NCBI RefSeq assembly: GCF_002250505.1
Contig: NZ_NJGY01000004.1
Coordinates: 568,197 to 632,196, forward strand
From: Janthinobacterium sp. PC23-8
GTDB taxonomy: Bacteria; Pseudomonadota; Gammaproteobacteria; Burkholderiales; Burkholderiaceae_D
Direction: 5' to 3'
Length of the DNA: 64,000 nucleotides
The notes below the pieces were generated by a model that had not been told where the DNA came from, did no database searches, and worked only from the letters and a program-made list of their open reading frames with translations. Positions 36,089 to 45,932 of this stretch are shown piece by piece. Position numbers and translations under genes: made by a program. The stretch's first letter is position 1. Every line of letters begins with the position of its first letter.

Positions 36089-37222
36089 GTGACCGACCTC
36101 TCCAAAAAAGACCAGCTGTACGCGCTGATACGCAGCAATCCTTTCATTTCGCAACAGGAACTGGCGAGCGAACTGGGCTTGTCGCGCTCGGCCGTGGCTG
36201 GCCATATCGCCGGACTGATCCGTGAACGGCGTCTGCTGGGCCGCGCCTATGTGCTGCCCGACAGCCGCCCCGTGCTGTGCATCGGCGCCGCCAACCTGGA
36301 CCGCAAGATGCGCACCCTGGCGGCCTTGCAGATGGGCACCTCGAACCCCGTGCGTTCGACCGAAGTGTTTGGCGGCGTCGGCCGCAATATCGCGGAAAAC
36401 CTGGCCCGCCTGGGCTTGCCGGTGGCGCTCTTGAGCGCTCTGGGCGACGACGCGGCCGGCCACGCCCTGCAAACCCATGCGGAAAACGCCGGTATCGACC
36501 TGCGCGGCAGCTTGCATCTTAGCAACACCGGCAGCGGCACCTACACGGCGGTGCTCGACGAACATGGCGAAATGCTGCTGGCGATGGCCGACATGCAGCT
36601 GTACGAACAGCTGACGCCGGCCTTTCTGCACAGCCGCCAGCCACAGCGCGCGCAGGCGGCGCTGACCGTCTGCGACCTGAACCTTGGTATCGAGAGCGTG
36701 GCCTTTCTGCTGGACGAAGCGAGGACGGCCGAGGCCAACTCTGCGCCGCTGGTGATCGTGGCCGTATCGCAACCGAAGATGGCGCATTTGCCGCACGACC
36801 TGACGGGCTTGCGGCTGCTGATACTGAACCGCGGCGAACTGGAAACGCGCGTGGCGCGCGCCCTGCCGACCGACGACGCCTTGCGTGAGGCCTGCCGCGA
36901 GGTGCTGCGCCAGGGCGTGCGCCAGTTACTCGTCACGCTGGGCGCAAACGGCGTGCTGTTCACCGAGGGCGCAGGGCCGCACGCGGCCATGGTCCACCTG
37001 CCAGCGCTGGCCGTCGAGACGGTCGACGTGACCGGCGCCGGCGACGCCTTTTCCGCCGCCGTCTGCTGGTCGCTGTACCACGACAACGATAATCTGGCGC
37101 TCGCCTGTCGGCGCGGCCTCAAGCTCGCCGCCATGACGCTGGCGTCGAGCGCCACCGTGTCACCATTGATTTCCGCCAGCGTCCTCAGCGATGTTGAAGA
37201 TGCTCCATCCCCTCTTTCCTGA
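36089..37222 (+). CDS. psuK: pseudouridine kinase-like PfkB protein with N-terminal winged helix
   Basis: A 377-aa protein. Residues about 5-55 form a winged helix (YALIRSNPFISQQELASELGLSRSAVAGHIAGL). A PfkB sugar kinase domain follows, with CIGAANLDRKMR, EVFGGVGRNIAENLARLG and the catalytic/anion-hole DVTGAGDAFSAAVCW near 315-330. It phosphorylates pseudouridine at the 5' position. The next gene, psuG, follows after 12 bp and performs the second step, which supports PsuK over other PfkB kinases. The HTH may let it regulate its own locus. It is divergent from punA. Confidence 0.88.
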   Translation: MTDLSKKDQLYALIRSNPFISQQELASELGLSRSAVAGHIAGLIRERRLLGRAYVLPDSRPVLCIGAANLDRKMRTLAALQMGTSNPVRSTEVFGGVGRNIAENLARLGLPVALLSALGDDAAGHALQTHAENAGIDLRGSLHLSNTGSGTYTAVLDEHGEMLLAMADMQLYEQLTPAFLHSRQPQRAQAALTVCDLNLGIESVAFLLDEARTAEANSAPLVIVAVSQPKMAHLPHDLTGLRLLILNRGELETRVARALPTDDALREACREVLRQGVRQLLVTLGANGVLFTEGAGPHAAMVHLPALAVETVDVTGAGDAFSAAVCWSLYHDNDNLALACRRGLKLAAMTLASSATVSPLISASVLSDVEDAPSPLS

Positions 37223-37234
37223 CAGGATAAACTC

Positions 37235-38164
<930 letters not shown>

Positions 38165-38182
38165 TAGGACTGCTGTAAAGAA

Positions 38183-38214
38183 ACGCGCGGGCGCGCTCTG
38201 GCCCGCGCGTTGTT
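38183..38214 (+). terminator. hairpin terminator after psuG
   Basis: A perfect 10-bp GC stem, ACGCGCGGGC/GCCCGCGCGT, with an 8-nt loop is followed by TGTT. It lies 18 bp after the psuG stop and before the LysR gene. Confidence 0.65.
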
Positions 38215-38245
38215 CCCTCCAGGCACCACGCACGGCAAGGAAAGC

Positions 38246-39148
38246 ATGTCCATCGATCTGAAACAGTTAAAGTATTTTCTCGCCGTCGCCGAGGAGAAAA
38301 GCTTCAGCCGCGCGGCCGAGCGCCTGCATATCTCGCAGCCGCCCTTGAGCCAGCAGATCATGAAACTGGAAAACGAACTGGGCGTGCGCCTGTTTGCGCG
38401 CACCACGCGCACCTTCGAGCTGACCGTGGCGGGCAAGGCGCTGATGCACGAGGCGGCCGACTTGCTGGGCAAGATGCGCATGACCATCGACACCATCCGC
38501 CAGATCGACCGGGGCGAAGTGGGCCGCTTGCGGGTCGGCATCGTCGGCTCGGCCATGTGGGGACCGATTCCCAGCCTGCTGGAACAATTCCAGTCCAAAT
38601 TTCCCCGCGTCACCTGGACCATCCATGAACTGGGGCCGACGGTGCAATATGAAGCGCTGCGCAGCAAGCAGATCGATGTGGGCTTCTGGCGCGAACCCCG
38701 GCTCAACGACGACGACCTGCGCCACGACAATCTGCGCCAGGAACTGTGCTTCCGTGAAAATGTCTGCGTCGCTGTCAACGAACACCACCGGCTGGCCAGG
38801 CACGCATCGATCGAACTGACCGATATCGCCGACGAACCGATGCTGAGCCTGGCACTCGACAAGTCGGCCTTTCCCCGCTACCTGGTGCAATGCTGCGTCC
38901 ATGCCGGCTTCGAGCCGATGATTTTCCAGGAAGCCAACGAACCGCAAACCCTGCTGGCCATGGTCGGCGTGGGGCTGGGCGTGACCCTGGTGCCGGAAAC
39001 GACCAGCCGCATCGGCTGGCCCGGCGTGGTGTTCCTGCCGATCAAGACCAATCCGCCGTCGGCCAATCTGTATATCAGTTACACCACGCTCGACGATGCG
39101 CCGGTGGTACGCGCCTTTCTCAATATCATCAACCCGCCGGCAGCCTGA
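38246..39148 (+). CDS. LysR family regulator, candidate regulator of nucleoside uptake
   Basis: A 300-aa LysR-type regulator. Its HTH is MSIDLKQLKYFLAVAEEKSFSRAAERLHISQPPLSQQIMKLE. The effector domain begins with VGRLRVGIVGSAMWGPIPSLL, the pattern of the CbnR/CatR/BenM group. AAGGA lies 5 nt before ATG 38246. Eleven bases after its stop begins copy B of the repeated element upstream of the BMP transporter operon. LysR proteins of this group activate from sites near -65 with T-N11-A, which fits the dyad in all three copies. The link is inference. The effector may be a nucleoside or base. Confidence 0.88.
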   Translation: MSIDLKQLKYFLAVAEEKSFSRAAERLHISQPPLSQQIMKLENELGVRLFARTTRTFELTVAGKALMHEAADLLGKMRMTIDTIRQIDRGEVGRLRVGIVGSAMWGPIPSLLEQFQSKFPRVTWTIHELGPTVQYEALRSKQIDVGFWREPRLNDDDLRHDNLRQELCFRENVCVAVNEHHRLARHASIELTDIADEPMLSLALDKSAFPRYLVQCCVHAGFEPMIFQEANEPQTLLAMVGVGLGVTLVPETTSRIGWPGVVFLPIKTNPPSANLYISYTTLDDAPVVRAFLNIINPPAA

Positions 39149-39159
39149 TGGCGCGCTTG

Positions 39160-39231
39160 ATTTATATTCGATACATATAAATCCCTAAACAAAAACGTAT
39201 TTGCCATACATATCGACCATGATGCATAGTG
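39160..39231 (+). promoter_or_regulatory. repeated promoter/operator element, copy B (upstream of BMP transporter operon)
   Basis: ATTTATA-N9-TATAAAT at 39160-39182, 14 nt, GTATTTGCCATAC at 39197-39209, 10 nt, TGATGCATAGTG at 39220-39231. Embedded promoter: -35 TTGCCA, 18-nt spacer, -10 CATAGT, predicted start near 39237 and dyad centre near -66. The leader to the ABC operon ATG is about 200 nt. It contains a further AT-rich stretch at 39375-39412 that could be a second promoter. Confidence 0.72.
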
Positions 39232-39433
39232 GATCGAAGGTCCAAAGCGAACTGTTGCATGTGCATCACACGGCCGACGGCAACACCGGCGGCGACAGCA
39301 ATATTCTTCTGCGATCCGGTGCAATGTTGATAAGGAACCATCGAATTATGCAGGCCTGACAGGCTAAATCGGCTCCAAATTTTCTGTTTGCCCTATAAAA
39401 AATATACAATATCGATCTTCCAGGAGCCAATTC

Positions 39434-40429
39434 ATGAAACTTACACAATTTAGTTTGACGATCGCAGCCGCTTTTCTGGCTGCCCAAGCGTCCGCGGCAA
39501 ACCCAAAATTGGGTGTCGTGTATGACGCGGGCGGCAAGTTCGACAAGTCGTTCAACCAGTCCGCCTTCGAAGGCGCCGAGCGTTTCAAGAAAGACACCGG
39601 CATCTCCTTTATCGAAGTGCAGGCGTCCAGCGATACGCAAGCCGAGCAAGTCATGCGTGGCCTGGCCCGCAAGAAACTCGACATGATCGCCGCCATCGGT
39701 TTTGCTCAGACGCAAGCCGTACAAAAGGTCGCCAAGGAATTTCCCAACGTGAAATTCGTGCTGATCGACGGCCAGGCCGCTGGCGCCAACGTCAACTCGG
39801 TGGTGTTCAAGGAAGAAGAAGGCTCCTATCTGGTGGGCGTGGCGGCAGCCATGGCCAGCACGAGCAAGAAAATCGGCTTTATTGGCGGCATCGATATTCC
39901 CCTGATCCGCAACTTTGCCTGCGGCTTTGCGCAAGGCATCAAGTCCGTCAATCCGAAAGCGGAACTGACGCAAAACATGGTCGGCACCACCTCGAGCGCC
40001 TGGAATGACCCGGCCAAGGGCGGCGAACTGGCCCGCTCGCAATTCGAGCGCGGCGTCGACGTGGTGTTCGCGGTGGCCGGCGGCAGCGGCATGGGGACTT
40101 TGCAGATGGCCAAGGAAAAAGGCAAGCTGGCCATCGGCGTCGATTCGAATCAGAATCATCTGTACCCGGGCACCATGCTGACCTCGATGGTCAAGCGCGT
40201 CGACAACACCGTGTATGACAGCTTCATGCAAGTGAAAAACGGCACCTGGAAAGGCGGCGTCAGCTATAAAGGCCTGAAAGAAGGCGGCGTCGATTGGGCG
40301 CTTGACGCCAACAACCGCAAGCTGATCACGCCGGACATCGAAAAGCGCGTGCTGGGTGTGCGCAAGGACATTATCGATGGCAAGATCAAAGTGATCGATT
40401 ACCGCGTCGGCAGCAGCTGCCCGGTTTAA
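39434..40429 (+). CDS. BMP family nucleoside-binding protein of ABC transporter
   Basis: A 331-aa periplasmic binding protein. Signal peptide of about 21 residues (FSLTIAAAFLAAQASA), without a lipobox cysteine. The BMP/PnrA fold is marked by KLGVVYDAGGKFDKSFNQSAFEGAERF, a later IGGIDIPLIRNFACGFAQG, and FAVAGGSGMG. Members bind purine and pyrimidine nucleosides. It is the first gene of the transporter operon. A hairpin between it and the ATPase gene probably allows higher expression of the binding protein. Confidence 0.92.
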   Translation: MKLTQFSLTIAAAFLAAQASAANPKLGVVYDAGGKFDKSFNQSAFEGAERFKKDTGISFIEVQASSDTQAEQVMRGLARKKLDMIAAIGFAQTQAVQKVAKEFPNVKFVLIDGQAAGANVNSVVFKEEEGSYLVGVAAAMASTSKKIGFIGGIDIPLIRNFACGFAQGIKSVNPKAELTQNMVGTTSSAWNDPAKGGELARSQFERGVDVVFAVAGGSGMGTLQMAKEKGKLAIGVDSNQNHLYPGTMLTSMVKRVDNTVYDSFMQVKNGTWKGGVSYKGLKEGGVDWALDANNRKLITPDIEKRVLGVRKDIIDGKIKVIDYRVGSSCPV

Positions 40430-40446
40430 TTTAGTACGCATCGCTG

Positions 40447-40485
40447 AACGCGCCGCCGGGGTTGATCTCCGCGCGGCGCGTTTCC
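40447..40485 (+). terminator. intraoperonic hairpin/attenuator after the BMP gene
   Basis: A perfect 10-bp stem AACGCGCCGC/GCGGCGCGTT with a 16-nt loop is followed by TTTCC. It lies 18 bp after the BMP stop and just before the ATPase start region. This placement fits partial termination in binding-protein operons. Confidence 0.6.
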
Positions 40486-40509
40486 ATGAAACTATCGAGT
40501 TATGAGCCT

Positions 40510-42039
40510 ATGCAGCCAGCAGTAGAATTTCGCAGCATCTCCAAGCATTTTGGACATGTGAAGGCGAACACCGACGTCAGTTTCTCCATCGCCAAGGGCA
40601 GCATCCACGGCCTGGTGGGCGAAAACGGCGCCGGAAAATCGACCTTGATGAGCATCCTGTACGGGTATTACCGTGCCGACGGCGGAGAAACCCTGCTCGA
40701 CGGAAAAGTGCAAGCGATCCGCAACAGCCAGGAAGCGATAGCACTGGGCATCGGCATGGTGCACCAGCACTTCATGCTGGTCGAAAATTTCACGGTGCTC
40801 GACAATATCATGCTGGGCACGGAAGGCGGTTTCCGCCTGGCGGGCCACCGCGCCGAAGCCGAAGCGACGCTGCGCGAGATCTGCAAGCGCTACCGCCTCG
40901 ACGTCGACCCGCTGGCGAAAATCGAAGACTTGTCGGTCGGCGCCCAGCAGCGCGTGGAAATTCTCAAGCAGATTTACCGCAGCGCCAATATCCTGATCCT
41001 CGACGAGCCGACGGCCGTGCTGACGGCCCAGGAAACGGCCTCGCTGTTCGAGATCCTGCGCCTGTTCAAGGAGCAGGGCAAGACCATCATCCTGATCACG
41101 CACAAGCTGCAAGAGATTTTGGAAATCACCGACAACGTCACCGTCATGCGCGGCGGCACGGTGGTCGGCGCGGTGGCGACAGCCGGTACCTCGAAGGAAG
41201 AACTGGCCAACATGATGGTGGGCCGCCCGATCCAGAGCCATTTGCCGCGCGCGCCCTACAAGCCGGGCGCGACCGTCCTGGAAGTGGACGGCTTGCAGCT
41301 GGCCGACGCGCAGCAGGTCAAACTGCTGGCCGATATCGGCTTTACCTTGCGCGCCGGCGAGATCGTCGCCATTGCCGGGGTATCGGGCAATGGCCAGAGC
41401 GAGCTGCTGGAAATTCTGTCGGGCATGCGCTTGCCGACTTCGGGCAAGCTGCGCTTTCAGGGTACGGACCTGCCGTTCGGCAAGCGCCATGACGCCGACG
41501 GCCTGCCGCGGGTATTTCGCGATCTGGGCATTGCCCATATCCCGGAAGACCGCTTGCGCGATGGCGTGGTGAAAAATTTCTCGGTGATGCAGAACACCAT
41601 CCTCGGCTACCAGGATCACCTGAAAAACCGCTGGGGCCTGTTCAACTTCAAGGCCATCGGCGCGCGTTGCGCGGAACTGCTCAAGACGTTTGACGTGCGT
41701 CCGGCCAACCCGGACCTGCGCATTGGCCTCTTGTCCGGCGGCAACCAGCAGAAGGTGGTGATCGCGCGCGAAGTGCTGGCCAGGCCGAAACTGATGCTGG
41801 TCGGGCAGCCGACGCGCGGCGTCGATATCGGCACCATCGAAAGCATCCATACGCAATTGCTGGCCCTGCGCGATGCGGGCGTGGCGATCCTGCTGGTGTC
41901 GGTCGAACTGGAAGAAGTGCGGGCGCTGGCCGACCGCATTCTGGTCATGTGCGGCGGACGCATCACCGGCGAACTGAACATTGAAGAATTCGATACCACC
42001 CGCATCGGCCTGCTGATGGGGGGAATGCACAAATCATGA
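40510..42039 (+). CDS. nucleoside ABC transporter, ATP-binding protein (two NBDs)
   Basis: A 509-aa tandem ATPase of the sugar/nucleoside type. The first domain has Walker A GENGAGKST, signature LSVGAQQR and Walker B ILILDEPTA. The second has a modified Walker A (GVSGNGQSE), signature LSGGNQQK and Walker B LMLVGQPTRGVD, as usual for the YufO/NupB group. I choose ATG 40510 (MQPAVEFRSISKHFG); ATG 40486 and 40462 are alternatives lying within the hairpin region. Its stop overlaps the first permease gene by 4 nt. Confidence 0.92.
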   Translation: MQPAVEFRSISKHFGHVKANTDVSFSIAKGSIHGLVGENGAGKSTLMSILYGYYRADGGETLLDGKVQAIRNSQEAIALGIGMVHQHFMLVENFTVLDNIMLGTEGGFRLAGHRAEAEATLREICKRYRLDVDPLAKIEDLSVGAQQRVEILKQIYRSANILILDEPTAVLTAQETASLFEILRLFKEQGKTIILITHKLQEILEITDNVTVMRGGTVVGAVATAGTSKEELANMMVGRPIQSHLPRAPYKPGATVLEVDGLQLADAQQVKLLADIGFTLRAGEIVAIAGVSGNGQSELLEILSGMRLPTSGKLRFQGTDLPFGKRHDADGLPRVFRDLGIAHIPEDRLRDGVVKNFSVMQNTILGYQDHLKNRWGLFNFKAIGARCAELLKTFDVRPANPDLRIGLLSGGNQQKVVIAREVLARPKLMLVGQPTRGVDIGTIESIHTQLLALRDAGVAILLVSVELEEVRALADRILVMCGGRITGELNIEEFDTTRIGLLMGGMHKS

Positions 42040-43115
42040 ATAACGACTTGCCACGCTGGGCGACAGCCTTTGTCATGCCCCTGTTAAACCTGCTGTCGGC
42101 CTTGCTGGTCGCAGCCTTGGTCATCTATCTGCTTGGCGAAGACCCGGGCGAATCGCTGGCCATCCTCGTCAACAGCGCCATCCTCAATCCGGAAGGCCTG
42201 AGCTACACGCTGTTCTATGCCAGTACCTTCATCTTCACGGGGCTATCCGTGTCGGTGGCGATGCAGGCCGGGCTGTTCAATATCGGCAGCGAAGGCCAGA
42301 TGTATATCGGCGGCCTGGGCCTGACGGTGGCCATGCTGGCTTTCGACCAGACCCTGCCCGCCTGGCTCTTGATCCCGGCCGCCATGCTCGGCGCCGCCCT
42401 GTTCGGCGCGCTGTGGGGCTTCTTGCCCGGCTATCTGCAAGCCAAGCGCGGCAGCCATATCGTGGTCACCACCATCATGTTCAACTTCATCGCCGCCAGC
42501 CTGATGAACTTCGTGATCGTGAAATACCTGATCCCGGCAGGCGAACAGAACACGGCCAGCCGCGTGTTTGCGCAAAGCGGCGAAATGCCGCGCCTGTCGA
42601 CCTGGTTCCCGGCCCTCGGCGACACGCCGCTCAATATCAGCTTTATTCTGGCCATCATCGCGCTGGCCATCTATGGCGTGATGGTATGGCGCTCGTCGTG
42701 GGGCTTCAAGCTGCGCGCCACGGGCCTGAACAAACATGCGGCCCACTATGCGGGCGTGTCGATCAGCAAGATGATCATTATCGTCATGCTGATCTCCGGC
42801 GCGCTGGCGGGCCTGGGGTCCGTCAACTCCATCATGGGTTCGACCCATTACCTGTCGCTCAATTTTGTTGGCGGCGCCGGCTTTATCGGCATCGCGATCG
42901 CGCTGATGGGCCGCCAGCATCCGGTCGGCATCTTCCTGTCGTCGGTGCTGTTCGGCGCGCTGATACAGGGCGGCTTTGACCTGTCGCTGGAAAAACCGAA
43001 TATTCCGACCGAGACCTTCATCTTTATCCAGGGCCTGATCATCCTGTTCTGCGGCGCGATGGAAAACTTCTACGCACCGGCCATTTCCGCCCTGCTCAAG
43101 CGCACCAAAGGCTAA
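42036..43115 (+). CDS. nucleoside ABC transporter permease 1
   Basis: A 359-aa inner-membrane permease with about ten hydrophobic segments. The family signatures are GLSVSVAMQAGLFNIGSEGQMYIGG and RGSHIVVTTIMFNFIAASLM, as in YufP/NupC-type BMP-linked permeases. It overlaps the ATPase gene by 4 nt and is followed after 4 nt by the second permease, with which it forms the heteromeric channel. Confidence 0.92.
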   Translation: MNNDLPRWATAFVMPLLNLLSALLVAALVIYLLGEDPGESLAILVNSAILNPEGLSYTLFYASTFIFTGLSVSVAMQAGLFNIGSEGQMYIGGLGLTVAMLAFDQTLPAWLLIPAAMLGAALFGALWGFLPGYLQAKRGSHIVVTTIMFNFIAASLMNFVIVKYLIPAGEQNTASRVFAQSGEMPRLSTWFPALGDTPLNISFILAIIALAIYGVMVWRSSWGFKLRATGLNKHAAHYAGVSISKMIIIVMLISGALAGLGSVNSIMGSTHYLSLNFVGGAGFIGIAIALMGRQHPVGIFLSSVLFGALIQGGFDLSLEKPNIPTETFIFIQGLIILFCGAMENFYAPAISALLKRTKG

Positions 43116-43119
43116 CCCC

Positions 43120-44091
43120 ATGACACTCGACGACTTTCATTTCGCCAGCATCCTGGTCTCGACCGTGCGCAACGCGCCGGTGCTGATCTTTGCCGCCATG
43201 GCCGGCCTGTTCGCCGAACGCAGCGGCATGATCGATATCGGCCTGGAAGGCAAGATCCTGGCCAGCGCCTTTGCCTCCGCCGCCGTTGCCTACACCACGC
43301 AAAACCCGTATTACGGCATGGCCGCCGGCATGCTGGTGTGCGTCGCGCTGGCCCTGCTGCAGGCGTATGTGAGCATCACGCAAAAGGGCAACCAGTTGGT
43401 GGCCGGCATGGCCATCAATATCGCCATGAGCGGACTTACTTTTGTCTTGGCGCAGTTTTTCTTCCAGCAAGGCGGCCGCACGCCCGACCTGGGCGCCGCG
43501 CGCCTGTTCGACGTGGTATTGCCCGGCACCCAGTACGTGGAAAACATCCCCTTTATCGGCTGGGTCTATGCCCATTTGATCGGCGGCCATTCCATCCTCG
43601 TCTACGTTGCCTTCCTCTTGATCCCGCTGGTGCACTGGCTGCTGTATCACACGCGCTTCGGCCTGCGCCTGCGCGCCTGCGGCGAAAACCCGCATGCGGC
43701 CGACTCGGCAGGCGTGAGCGTGGAAGCGACGCGCTATATGGCCATGCTGGTGGCCGGCATTTTGTGCTCGTTTTCGGGTGCGTATCTGGCCATCGTGCAA
43801 AGCGGTTTTTTCCTGCGCGATATGTCGGCCGGCGCCGGCTACCTGGCGCTGACCGCCATGGTGTTCGGCAACTGGCGCCCCGTCTACACCTTCCTCGGCT
43901 GCCTGATGTTCGGCTTCTTCGGCGCGATCCAGATCCAGATCGAAGGCGTCGACCTGCCGGTGGTGGGCCGCATTCCGGGCTCGCTGATCCAGATGGTGCC
44001 GTACGTGGTGACGGTGATCGTGCTGGCCGGCCTGATGGCCAAGTCGGTGGCGCCAAAAGCGATCGGCATTCCGTTCGTCAAATCGCGCTGA
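43120..44091 (+). CDS. nucleoside ABC transporter permease 2
   Basis: A 323-aa permease with about nine hydrophobic segments. Signatures are PVLIFAAMAGLFAERSGMIDIGLEGKILA and GNQLVAGMAINIAMSGLT, typical of YufQ/NupQ. It is the last gene of the transporter operon. A strong bidirectional terminator follows 15 bp after the stop. Confidence 0.92.
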   Translation: MTLDDFHFASILVSTVRNAPVLIFAAMAGLFAERSGMIDIGLEGKILASAFASAAVAYTTQNPYYGMAAGMLVCVALALLQAYVSITQKGNQLVAGMAINIAMSGLTFVLAQFFFQQGGRTPDLGAARLFDVVLPGTQYVENIPFIGWVYAHLIGGHSILVYVAFLLIPLVHWLLYHTRFGLRLRACGENPHAADSAGVSVEATRYMAMLVAGILCSFSGAYLAIVQSGFFLRDMSAGAGYLALTAMVFGNWRPVYTFLGCLMFGFFGAIQIQIEGVDLPVVGRIPGSLIQMVPYVVTVIVLAGLMAKSVAPKAIGIPFVKSR

Positions 44092-44106
44092 GCTTCAGTT
44101 GGCGTC

Positions 44107-44142
44107 AAAAAAAAGCGAAGCCTGCGGGCTTCGCTTTTTTTT
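44107..44142. terminator. bidirectional terminator between permease and Nudix gene
   Basis: A8 then GCGAAGCC-tgcg-GGCTTCGC then T8: a perfect stem with A- and T-runs on both sides, lying between convergent genes. The right T-run touches the Nudix stop codon (TTA at 44141 on the plus strand). Confidence 0.92.
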
Positions 44143-45079
44143 ACACTGCGGGAATTTCTTCCAGCGAAAAATAGATCGGCAGTCCCAGGCTACGTGCCAC
44201 CGCCACCATGCGGTCGGCGCCGGAGGAATCGCCTTTGAGGCGCAGCACCGCATCGCAATGCGCGAGCAATCGTTCGCAATGCGTATGGAACAGTTCCTCG
44301 TACACGGCGTCCCCCACTTGCCGCGAACCGGCCAGCGCCAGCATCGGCAGGGCCAGCCATTCTCCCAGCACCGGCATATGGCCGGCCGCGTACAGCGGCA
44401 TGCACTGCGCTTCCATGGCCGCCACATTGGCCGCCATCTTGACCGGATCGTCGCCCGTGCCCGAACGGTAAGGGCCAGCGACCAGGATCTGCAGGCTTTT
44501 TTTCGCCGGCATCAGGTGCAACTGCGCGTATTGGAGCAGCATGATGGTCTTGCCGTCGCAGATGCGCCCGTCGGCCACCATCCGCATGGCCTCTGCCAAA
44601 GGCAGTTCCAGCACTTCAATATCTTCGCCTTCCTGGGCCAGGCCGCCGCCGTCGTTCAGGCGGCTCGATGGCTGATACTGGGCGGCAAAGAAATGCAATC
44701 GCTCGGTGACGGAACCGGGGCTCATGAAGGCGTCGAATACCTTGTGCACCTCGCCGACCCGGTAGCCGGTTTCTTCCTCGACTTCGGCGCGGATGCGCTG
44801 TTCCGGGCTGGCCTGTTCCAGCAAGCCAGCCGCCGCCTCGATCAAAAAGCCGTCATGGCCTTCGCGATAGGTGGGAAAACGGAACTGGCGCACCAGGATC
44901 ACCGTGCGCTGCTGCAGGTTGTAGAGCAAAATGGTGGCGCCATCGCCACGGTCATAGGTTTCGCGCGTCTGCGTCTGCCACTGGCCGTCGCGGCGCAGAT
45001 AATCGAAGGTGGTTTTCTGTAACAGATACCAGCTGTGCGACAGGGTCGTCACATTCTGGATACGAACGCGTTCATGCAT
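44141..45079 (-). CDS. NudK-like Nudix hydrolase fused to a DUF4406/deoxyribosyltransferase-like domain
   Basis: A 312-aa two-domain protein. Residues 1 to about 195 are a Nudix hydrolase of the NudK/GDP-mannose or ADP-ribose pyrophosphatase group. The Nudix region AGLLEQASPEQRIRAEVEEETGYRVGEV and the following FDAFMSPGSVTERLHFFAAQY correspond closely to E. coli NudK, although the usual Arg of the REUxEE box is Ala here. Residues about 205-312 (ILVAGPYRSGTGDDPVKMAANV to GLPIYFSLEEI) look like DUF4406, related to nucleoside 2-deoxyribosyltransferases. The fusion and the nucleoside locus suggest a nucleotide-sugar or modified-nucleotide house-cleaning role. It is divergent from the DeoR gene. 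Confidence 0.8.
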   Translation of the reverse strand: MHERVRIQNVTTLSHSWYLLQKTTFDYLRRDGQWQTQTRETYDRGDGATILLYNLQQRTVILVRQFRFPTYREGHDGFLIEAAAGLLEQASPEQRIRAEVEEETGYRVGEVHKVFDAFMSPGSVTERLHFFAAQYQPSSRLNDGGGLAQEGEDIEVLELPLAEAMRMVADGRICDGKTIMLLQYAQLHLMPAKKSLQILVAGPYRSGTGDDPVKMAANVAAMEAQCMPLYAAGHMPVLGEWLALPMLALAGSRQVGDAVYEELFHTHCERLLAHCDAVLRLKGDSSGADRMVAVARSLGLPIYFSLEEIPAV

Positions 45080-45164
45080 AAGGTCTCCTTGTGGGTCTTG
45101 CGTAGGCCGACTTTATCATGCAAACTCGTGCAACGATAAGGAATTTCGAGAAAACTCAAGAAAA

Positions 45165-45929
45165 ATGCTGACTCATCAACGCAAACAGTATCTGCTGGAC
45201 CTGCTGCAACGCGACGGCCAGATCGTGGCCAAAACCGTCAGCGAGATGCTGGGATTGTCGGAAGACACGCTACGGCGCGACCTGCGCGAACTGGCCAAGG
45301 AGGGATTATTGCAGCGCGTGCATGGCGGCGCCATACCGACGCTGCCCGCCTCGCCAGCGCTGGCGCCTTACGCCAGCCGCGAGCAACTGTCACCGGACGC
45401 CAAGCCGGCCATCGGCCGCGCGGCCGGCGCCATGATACAGCCGGGGCAAGTGGTCTTTGTCGATGGCGGCACCACGTGTTTGCAACTGGTGCGCCAGCTG
45501 CCGCGCGAGCTGCGCGCCACGATGGTGACGCACAGCCCGTCGATTGCGGTGGAACTGGTCAGCCATCCTGGCATCGAGGTGGTGATGCTGGGAGGACGAC
45601 TATTCAGGCATTCCATCGTCAACGTCGGCGCCGCCACCGTGGCAGCGATAGCCCGCATCCGCGCCGACCTGTATTTCATGGGGGTATCGAGCCTGCATCC
45701 GCAGGCCGGCATTACCACCGGCGACTACGAGGAAGCCGGCGTCAAGCGCGCCTTGAGCGAGGCGGCCGCGCGCACAGTGGTGCTGGCCTCGCCGGAAAAG
45801 CTCCACACTTCGTCGCCGTTCCAGATCGCGCCATTAAGCGAAATCAGCGATATCGTGGTGCTGCGCGACACGGACGAGGCGCTGGTGGCGCCCTATCGCG
45901 AGATGGGCATCGCCATCACGCTCGCTTGA
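45165..45929 (+). CDS. DeoR/GlpR family transcriptional regulator
   Basis: A 254-aa regulator. The DeoR-type HTH is MLTHQRKQYLLDLLQRDGQIVAKTVSEMLGLSEDTLRRDLRELAKEGLLQRVHGGA. The sugar-phosphate-binding DeoRC domain follows, with VFVDGGTTCLQLV and the Asp/Lys region of an isomerase-like fold. E. coli DeoR responds to deoxyribose-5-phosphate, an intermediate of the nearby deo pathway, but its own target genes cannot be read from the sequence. The ribosome site is weak (AAGAAAA). It is divergent from the Nudix fusion and convergent with the P1 nuclease gene. Confidence 0.88.
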   Translation: MLTHQRKQYLLDLLQRDGQIVAKTVSEMLGLSEDTLRRDLRELAKEGLLQRVHGGAIPTLPASPALAPYASREQLSPDAKPAIGRAAGAMIQPGQVVFVDGGTTCLQLVRQLPRELRATMVTHSPSIAVELVSHPGIEVVMLGGRLFRHSIVNVGAATVAAIARIRADLYFMGVSSLHPQAGITTGDYEEAGVKRALSEAAARTVVLASPEKLHTSSPFQIAPLSEISDIVVLRDTDEALVAPYREMGIAITLA

Positions 45930-45932
45930 ACA

